Part shown: piece after piece, positions 58,440 to 64,000 of the stretch | Layout of the letters: every line of letters begins with the position of its first letter | Position numbering within the stretch: position 1 is the first letter of the stretch | Assembly: GCA_036346375.1 (NCBI GenBank) | Contig: CM070508.1 | Coordinates: 24,372,852 to 24,436,851, forward strand | From: Guadua angustifolia | Lineage: Eukaryota; Streptophyta; Magnoliopsida; Poales; Poaceae | Direction: 5' to 3' | Length of the DNA: 64,000 nucleotides | Program-made: the position numbers and the translations under genes | The notes under the pieces: model-generated | Database searches by the model: none | Told to the model about the DNA's origin: nothing | Seen by the model: only the letters and a program-made list of their open reading frames with translations

Positions 58440-59665
58440 ACGTTGTATATACATTACATTCTACAAAAACAAAAACAAAAGTCGGGCGCAGGCGCTTGGA
58501 GGGTTCTTAACCCCAGGCGTCGTCGTCGGAGTTGTAACTGCCCTTGTCGTCCGCGCCCCACCGCCTCTGCCGCCGCCCGTGCTCTTGCGGCGCTCGAGTG
58601 GGTCGCCGATCTGGCGGCAGCGCCATCGGGTCGGCGTCGGGCGCGGCAAGAAGCCAAGACGTACTTCGCCATCGACCGAGACTTCCGCCCGCGAGCGGAC
58701 CACTCGTTCAAGGCGTGGGGCAGGCCGGCCCAGGCGTCGGTTGCCTGGGTGAGGCTGAAGGCGTACTGCGATGCAGTATGCTCCAACGGCTCGTTCAGCC
58801 TCACCCCCAGAGGCTCCAGGCTCCTGACCATGCTCTCGTAGGCTGGACGGAGCATGTAGAGGAGGTTCTCGAGCGAGGACCAGCGCTCCTCGTGCATCTT
58901 CGCAAGCTCCGCCTCGGCGGCCTCGGCGCGAGCCTGCTGGGCCGACACCTCCGCAGCGTCTCATGAGCTCCTCCCGGTGACCTCGGCCATGAGCTCATGA
59001 GACGACGCCTCGTGGCGTCTTGGCGAAGCTCCTCCTCGCCTCGACCCGAGCCCGCTGGTACAATGCCTCCGCCTCTGGCGGCGACCGTCATGGCTTGCGA
59101 CGCCAGGAAGCTGCATCTTGGTCCAAGATAGCCGCCATATCCGCCGCCCAGGCCCTCGTCATGGAGGGATTGCCTGGTCTTGATCGGGGGAGCGTCGGAG
59201 GCGGCTCCGACGGCCTCTGCCTCCCCACCGAGGGCCTAAGGGCGGCCGCAGCGATCAAGGGAACTCGAGCCAGAGTCAGTTGAGAGAAAAATGAAAGCAA
59301 CTCAGCATCAACACAAAGAAATCAAAGCCATCCTAAAGCTAAATGAAGGGAACTCACGTTGGAAGAGGGTTCCAGATGCGGAAGACAGACGAGGGCAGGG
59401 TGATCCTACCCCTCATTTGTGGTCAGAAGGACCCGCCTCCCAAGGGACCTCTTGTCCTAAACCCATGGTCCGCTGCCGGCACCCGCTTGCCAGCCCTCCG
59501 GTCGTCACCCCCGCTCGCCATCTGGTCTCAAAGATGCGAGGAACACACAGACGCTCGTGCTCCCTGGTTCTTTCCCTCTCTCATTGCAGAAGGGCGAGGG
59601 GAGGTGGAGAGGCAAAGGAAATGGCTGGGCGTGGTCGCTCTCATGCCACCCATGCTGTATTTATA
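58440..59665 (-). pseudogene. Antisense transcription unit 1 of the Tat element
   Basis: A TATA box on the minus strand (TATAAATA, 59665-59658) is followed by leader-like sequence and, further on, by an open 164-codon frame (58948-58454) with a helical, Ala/Glu-rich start (AEAAEAELAKMHEERW) and LRPAYESMVRSLEPLGVRLN. Upstream pieces around 59090-59290 and 58950-59090 are in other frames. It resembles the C-terminal coiled-coil part of antisense proteins in grass Tat elements. It probably decayed; exon structure unclear. Confidence 0.5.
59658..59665 (-). promoter_or_regulatory. TATA box of antisense unit 1
   Basis: Minus-strand TATAAATA in CCTCTATAAATACAG, about 700 bp upstream of the antisense frame. 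Confidence 0.5.
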
Positions 59666-60159
59666 GAGGCGGGGCGGAGCGGTCCAAGCGAGCGTCCCCC
59701 CGGGCAAAGCGCCGCACACGCATTAAATCCATTCCTGGCAGGACGCGACGAGATGGACTGGCATTAAATTCTTTCCACTCCGCCCGCTACACAATTAAAG
59801 GGTGACGCGACGGCTGGGGGCAAAAGGACACCACTTCGGCCAGGGAGCCGCGCGACCCCTCGGTTTCGGCTCTCGGGCTAGGCTGACCGCATCACCATAG
59901 CGAAGAAAGGCCCAGATGGGCCGCTGAGGCCTCGAGATGGTAGATGGCCCACAAGCTCGCCACCCCGGCGGAGGGCTGAGCAAGAGGCCCAATAGCCAAG
60001 TCGTCCCCAACACGCGGAATAAAAAGCTAAGGCAACTCTATCCCTAAAGATTTTTCTTAATTCTCGCACCCATTTACCATTCCTCCGAGTTCAAGTGCTA
60101 CGTGGCGACCACAGCTTGGTCCCCACGCACCGCTCGGGGGCTACAAGCTCATACACTCG

Positions 60160-60690
60160 CACGGGTCGGTGACCCGACCGCCATCTGTTCGTTCAATGTA
60201 AACCTCTCGACCTAAGTACTATGGCCTCGCCCGGTGCCACGGTTGCTAAGTATTGCCCAGCAGAGAAGGAAGTGCCCGTGCGATGCGATCCATAGTCGGT
60301 CGGGAACACTCCTTTCCCGCACAAGTGCAGGTGAACGATTCGTACAAGTTCCTACTCTCACGGTCGCTGACCGACCGCCATTCGGTTCGGCGTTAATAAC
60401 CTCGACCCAAGTACTACGGCCCGCCAAATGCCACGATCGCTAAGTAGTGCTTTGCGAAAGAAGGAAGTACCTATGCGGTGCGATCCATGGTTAGTCGGGA
60501 ACACTCCTTTTCCATGTCGAGTGCGAGTGAACGTTTCGTTTCTAAGTTCCTGCTCTCTTTGCGCTTGCCTCAAAAGCGTTAACACGCCGACCTACGCCGG
60601 AACAACCCCTGCGGTTTCTAAGGCTATGGTTGTCAAGTGTTCATCGCAGCAAGAAAGCGCGAAAGAGAAGAGTCGAACTCATGGTCAGCC
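60160..60690. repeat. Post-pol repeat, copies 2 and 3 in tandem
   Basis: Two head-to-tail units share CTCGACCYAAGTACTAYGGC, GCTAAGTA, AGAAGGAAGT, GCGATCCAT and GGGAACACTCCTTT, with a spacing of about 185 bp. Both resemble 58110-58410. The preceding 60010-60150 sequence also parallels 57960-58100, the end of pol, so the whole block looks duplicated. Confidence 0.7.
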
Positions 60691-60823
60691 GACTAGCCGA
60701 AACATCCAAATAAGCTTTAGTTTATTACATGCTAAAGTTATTACATTGCTAAAAGCAAAATATCTAACTTCTTTCTTGCTCCCGGTGGAGGATGTCCTGC
60801 GGCGATATCCTGGCGGCTATCAC

Positions 60824-61642
60824 TCAGGCGCGCAGATCGACTTGGAACTCGAATCGGTCGATTTCCTTATCGGTCCGGTTCCCAGTGATCCCACTGCTGA
60901 AGGTATCGAGGTCGATACCATCATAGTGGGAGATGGCACAGACGAGCGTTGAAGTGGCCTCGAGCACGGCGCCTTCGCTCACCGAGCTCTCGACGTGCTC
61001 GGACCGATCCCCCTCCGCCAGCTGCTTCACCGTCAAAGCTGCATCCCGCGCCGTGACCGCCATGTCACGTTCCTCCACTGCTAGTTTCCGCGCCTCCACG
61101 GCGTCGCTGAGATTCTTCTGCAACTCTGCAGATCGAAGCAATATCAAAAAGTACGCCCGGCAAGCCGCGACCGTAGAAACTGAACCAGGATTGGGATGCT
61201 TACCAGCCGCGGAGGCCGTCAGAGTGCAGAGATCCTCCTCGGCCTTAGCCCGGGCCTCCTGGTCACGTGCGGCATCTCTCCTCGCGGAGTCCAACTCTTC
61301 CCAAGCTTGGTCGCGCTCACCCCGGAGGCGGGTCACCTCCGACTGCGCGGTTTCTTCCGCGGCGATGGCGGCATCCTTGGCTCTATTGGCCTTCGCCAGG
61401 AGAGACTCAAGCTCGGACATCCTCGTCTTCAGGGACTTGGTTATCCGACATTCCTCGAGCAGCGCCTCGGAGAACAGAGCTAGCTCCCGGCGGGCCCCTT
61501 CCGCCTCCGTCCGCTCACGCGCCAGAACCTCCCGAGCTTCGTGCAGCTCGGGACGCAGCCGGTTGCACTCCTCCTCGGCGGACATCCTCCGGCCATACAA
61601 ACGCCGGAGGAACCCGGACTTACCCTCCGATCGGTCCCGCAA
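60824..61642 (-). CDS. Antisense gene of the Tat element: coiled-coil exon
   Basis: An open minus-strand frame of 272 codons, probably an exon with an acceptor near 61670 (TTAACAG). It encodes a long Ala/Glu/Arg-rich coiled coil (NRLRPELHEAREVLARERTE, TEAEGARRELALFSEALLEE, LRGERDQAWEELDSARRDAA) and an acidic C-terminus with YDGIDLDTFSSGITG. It belongs with the exons upstream at 62.2-63.8 kb. It is typical of the non-gag-pol antisense protein of Tat elements; function unknown. Confidence 0.6.
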   Translation of the reverse strand: MRDRSEGKSGFLRRLYGRRMSAEEECNRLRPELHEAREVLARERTEAEGARRELALFSEALLEECRITKSLKTRMSELESLLAKANRAKDAAIAAEETAQSEVTRLRGERDQAWEELDSARRDAARDQEARAKAEEDLCTLTASAAGKHPNPGSVSTVAACRAYFLILLRSAELQKNLSDAVEARKLAVEERDMAVTARDAALTVKQLAEGDRSEHVESSVSEGAVLEATSTLVCAISHYDGIDLDTFSSGITGNRTDKEIDRFEFQVDLRA

Positions 61643-62199
61643 GTGCTGCGAAACTCAAACATCCTGTTAACCTGCAGCATACCCGTCGAAAATTGCAAAG
61701 ATGTGGTTTTTTGGTTCGGCTTACCACGCCAATCGGGCGAATTCCCCCGGTGATGGCGTCCAATGCCTTGCCGGAGGACTCAAGGATAAGGTCCAGACCC
61801 TTTCAGATCTGGTCCATCTCAGCCTCGACTCGCCGAGCGCCCTCCTGCAGAGACTCCCATTCCCCGCTTTCCGCCATGTCATCTAGCACAAGTAACGGCT
61901 TGCCGGATGGGTCGTTGCCCGGCCAGACCAGCGTAGGCAGGGGTGGTCGAGGGGACTCCCCTGAGACTGTCCCGACAGCCTGCGCTTGCGGCGGATCGTG
62001 CGCCGCCTCCCCCTGTGGAACGACGACGATCGCCTCCGTCAATTGGGTCACCCCCGCCGGCGGGCTCCTGGGCGACGATGGCAGGACCACCCCAGGCGCC
62101 AAGATCGCGGGAGGCGGTGGCCCTCATGGTGGTGGCAGCGGGATCACCTCCTCACCTTCCTCAGCTTCCGGTCGGGGCACCGGCTCACCCAAGGCCGTC

Positions 62200-62430
62200 G
62201 GAGCTTCCTCACACTCCGACTCTGCCGGCAGCCCCCCGACCCTCATCGACTCTGCCAGTGACTCCGGCATTGTCTCCAGCGCATCGGCGATCGCTGGCCC
62301 AACCGCCACCAGCTGCCCGCCACCGCCCGCCCGCCCGCAGCTTCAACGCCCATCGGCAGCATGCGGGCGGTGCCGCTTCTTGCGGGCCACCGCCGAGCCC
62401 GTCGGCACCGTGACGATACCCCCCATGTAG
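62200..62430 (-). CDS. Antisense gene of the Tat element: possible middle exon
   Basis: A GTGCCCAG acceptor at about 62434 opens into Pro/Ala-rich sequence without a domain. Frame and end are uncertain; included because it lies between well-supported exons. Confidence 0.3.
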
Positions 62431-62489
62431 ATCCTGGGCACAACAATTGGTCGGAAATGACTCAAGCAAAACTCGGGAACTAAAAGAGC

Positions 62490-62958
62490 ACTTACAGCGC
62501 CGAGCGGGTGCGGGGCAACCACGCCTTCTTCGCTGGCCCCCCTGGAGGAGGCACGTCACCCCTCTGTTTTCCCGAGGGCGTCCCCGTCGGGGACGCCTCC
62601 ATCTGAGGTGCGACGACGGCGGTACTCACGCCGACACCCTCATCCGGGCCATTGCCGGTCAGCGGCCCAAAGTCGAACGCGCTGTACGGGTCACCGTTGA
62701 CGCCGCCGTTGCTGTCGCTGGAGGATGACTCCGCGCCGACCGTATCAACGGCGGTTGAATCGGAGATCTCCTCGCCACGCGCGGCCTTCGCCATGCGCAC
62801 CTCCTTCTTCTTCCTCCTCCTCACCTCCTTTCGCCTCTTGCGAGCGAATTCCTGCAGTGCGACCACCACACGGGCCTCGGCCCTCTGCTCCTTCTCCCCC
62901 GGTAGCAATGCTCGGGAGACCATCCCGGCCAGTCCCTGGACAACGCAAAGGCGCTGGT
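62490..62958 (-). CDS. Antisense gene of the Tat element: acidic/basic linker exon
   Basis: An open minus-strand frame bounded by an AG acceptor near 62959 (CCGACCAG) and a GTAAGT donor near 62496. It encodes MVSRALLPGEKEQRAEARVV, a Lys/Arg cluster (RKRRKEVRRRKKKEVRMAK, a candidate nuclear signal), then an acidic Ser/Asp stretch ending FDFGPLTGNGPDEG. The exon borders are seen in sequence; the joining is inferred. Confidence 0.55.
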
Positions 62959-63019
62959 CGGACAATATGCTAAGGGCTAAGGAAGAAGGAAGAAAAAGGG
63001 AAGAGAATCACTCAGCTTA

Positions 63020-63840
63020 CCAAATCCTGGGGATTCTGCGCTGAGAATGGCTCGGGGTGGCCACCCGACGCCACGGTGGCGCTCCCGACCAACACGGCGG
63101 CCACCCTAGCCTCGACCTCCGATACGGCGAGCTCTGCCTCCACCATCCTCATGGGGTCGGACACCCCCTAGTACCGGAACATGGGGCTCACCCTCTCCAT
63201 GAGGGGTTGAACGCGCATCCTCATGAATGCGCACACAACGACGTCGCCGGTCAGGCCTCGCTCCTTCTAGGCCTTGATCTGCTCGATGATCGCCTCCACC
63301 TTGTTCTTCTCCTTCCGACCGGTAAAAGCCGGTGCGCTGCCTCCCAGGTTCTGGACATAGAACCATTCGTAGTGCCACCCCCGATTCGATGACAGCAGCT
63401 TCAAGTCGATGTAGCCCACCGCGCGGCCGGGGCGCAGCTGGATGGCTACACCACCCATGAGCGCCGGAGTATCCGCCGGCTGGTCCTTCCTCAACCGGGC
63501 CTGAAAGAAGTGCCTCCAGAGCGCCCAGTGGGGATCGATCCCCAAGAACGCCTCGCACAGCGTGATGAAGACCGCGATGTGAAGCACTCCGTTAGGGTTG
63601 AGCTGATGCACCTCGGCCTTATATTGGTGCAGCAGCCCGCGAACGAACGGGTGAAGCAGGAGCCAGAACCCACACTCGTAGAACGAGGCGGGCACAACAA
63701 TCTCATCGTCGGCTGGAGCGGGGACCGCGACCCCCGTCGGCACCCTCCACCGCGAGACATCTCGCGGGGAGGAACCCTTTCTTCTCCAAGCCTTGCGCAC
63801 GACTGGATTGGGCGGAGCACTCAGGCCACGACATCTCCAG
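63020..63840 (-). pseudogene. Antisense gene of the Tat element: PF04195-type domain exon
   Basis: The minus-strand frame from 63800 encodes the 'putative gypsy type transposon' domain (PF04195): VVPASFYECGFWLLLHPFVR, QYKAEVHQLNPNGVLHIAVF, ITLCEAFLGIDPHWALWRHF and SNRGWHYEWFYVQNLGGSAP. The frame is stopped by TAG at 63269-63267 and again near 63170, although the reading clearly continues to a GTAAGC donor near 63020. An ATG at about 63832 is one base out of frame with the domain. First coding exon of the antisense gene. Confidence 0.7.
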
Positions 63841-63977
63841 GGATGGAAACAACGAAAAGGTGGGAGAAGGGGAAATGTGAAGAACTCTCCGGCTCTTTTT
63901 GCTCTCTTTTCTTAGGCAAGAAGACGAGGAGACAGGGAAAGCAAGCGCGAGAACTCGCCCAAGTGCCCTCGCGCCGA

Positions 63978-63984
63978 ATTTATA
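63978..63984 (-). promoter_or_regulatory. TATA box of antisense unit 2
   Basis: Minus-strand TATAAAT in GGCGCCTATAAATTCGGCGC, about 150 bp upstream of the first possible ATG of the antisense gene. The context resembles the box at 59658-59665. Confidence 0.6.
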
Positions 63985-64000
63985 GGCGCCGAACGGGCAC

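Larger units (their letters stand above)
51502..64000 (+). mobile_element. Tat-lineage Ty3/gypsy element (3' LTR beyond the window)
   Basis: 5' LTR at 51502-52482, primer site, gag, protease, truncated RT, RNase H, a second archaeal-type RNase H (56.27-56.69 kb), integrase, then a long region with antisense genes. The RNase H pair and antisense ORFs are features of the Tat branch (Grande, RIRE2, Cinful types). Inserted into the CACTA transposase gene. The frames contain several stops and shifts. Confidence 0.85.

Overview
This window is nuclear DNA of a grass (Poaceae). The retrotransposon families, the Tourist and hAT MITEs and the GC-rich first exons suggest a panicoid grass, but I cannot name the species. 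Two apparently intact host genes lie on the minus strand between 4.5 and 10.9 kb. Nearly everything else is transposable-element DNA, stacked in nested layers.

Layout. 1-1.9 kb: LTR of a minus-strand Ty1/copia element (Maximus/SIRE-like), inserted into a plus-strand Helitron whose 3' end is at 2206. 2.46-3.66 kb: decayed minus-strand fragment of a CACTA-associated Ulp1-like (C48) protease gene. 4.58-7.13 kb: four-exon gene for a 167-residue protein with degenerate EF-hand-like segments and a hydrophobic C-terminus; its introns carry three MITEs. 8.03-10.89 kb: complete four-exon GT77 glycosyltransferase (RGXT/MGP4-like), 349 residues, with a 240-bp tandem duplication directly upstream. 11.5-14.7 kb: a MITE graveyard, several with visible target-site duplications (TSDs).

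14.7-34.25 kb: the 5' LTR, initiator-Met primer site, leader and gag remnants of a plus-strand copia element. It is split at 16946-33529 by a block of minus-strand Tekay/Del-type chromoviruses: LTR, internal, LTR, internal fragment, then a truncated third LTR. That third LTR holds a complete 1442-bp non-autonomous Helitron carrying an ABCC (MRP-type) transporter fragment.

34.25 kb to beyond the window: a CACTA (En/Spm) element whose 5' tip sits in the copia gag. It has a subterminal tandem-repeat array and a broken TNP2-type transposase (49.2-51.4 kb). It was hit twice: by an intact-structure 11.8-kb chromovirus (35148-46933, TSD GGCCC) and by a Tat-lineage Ty3/gypsy element (from 51502). The Tat element has lost the first half of its reverse transcriptase and carries antisense genes with their own TATA boxes downstream of pol.

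The two host genes are open and splice cleanly. The chromoviruses are riddled with 1-3 bp differences at CAG/CTG/CCGG-type sites, which looks more like methylation-linked sequencing error than simple decay. Relative order of events is readable from the nesting: the copia came before the chromovirus block and the CACTA, and these came before the Helitron, chromovirus B and the Tat element.
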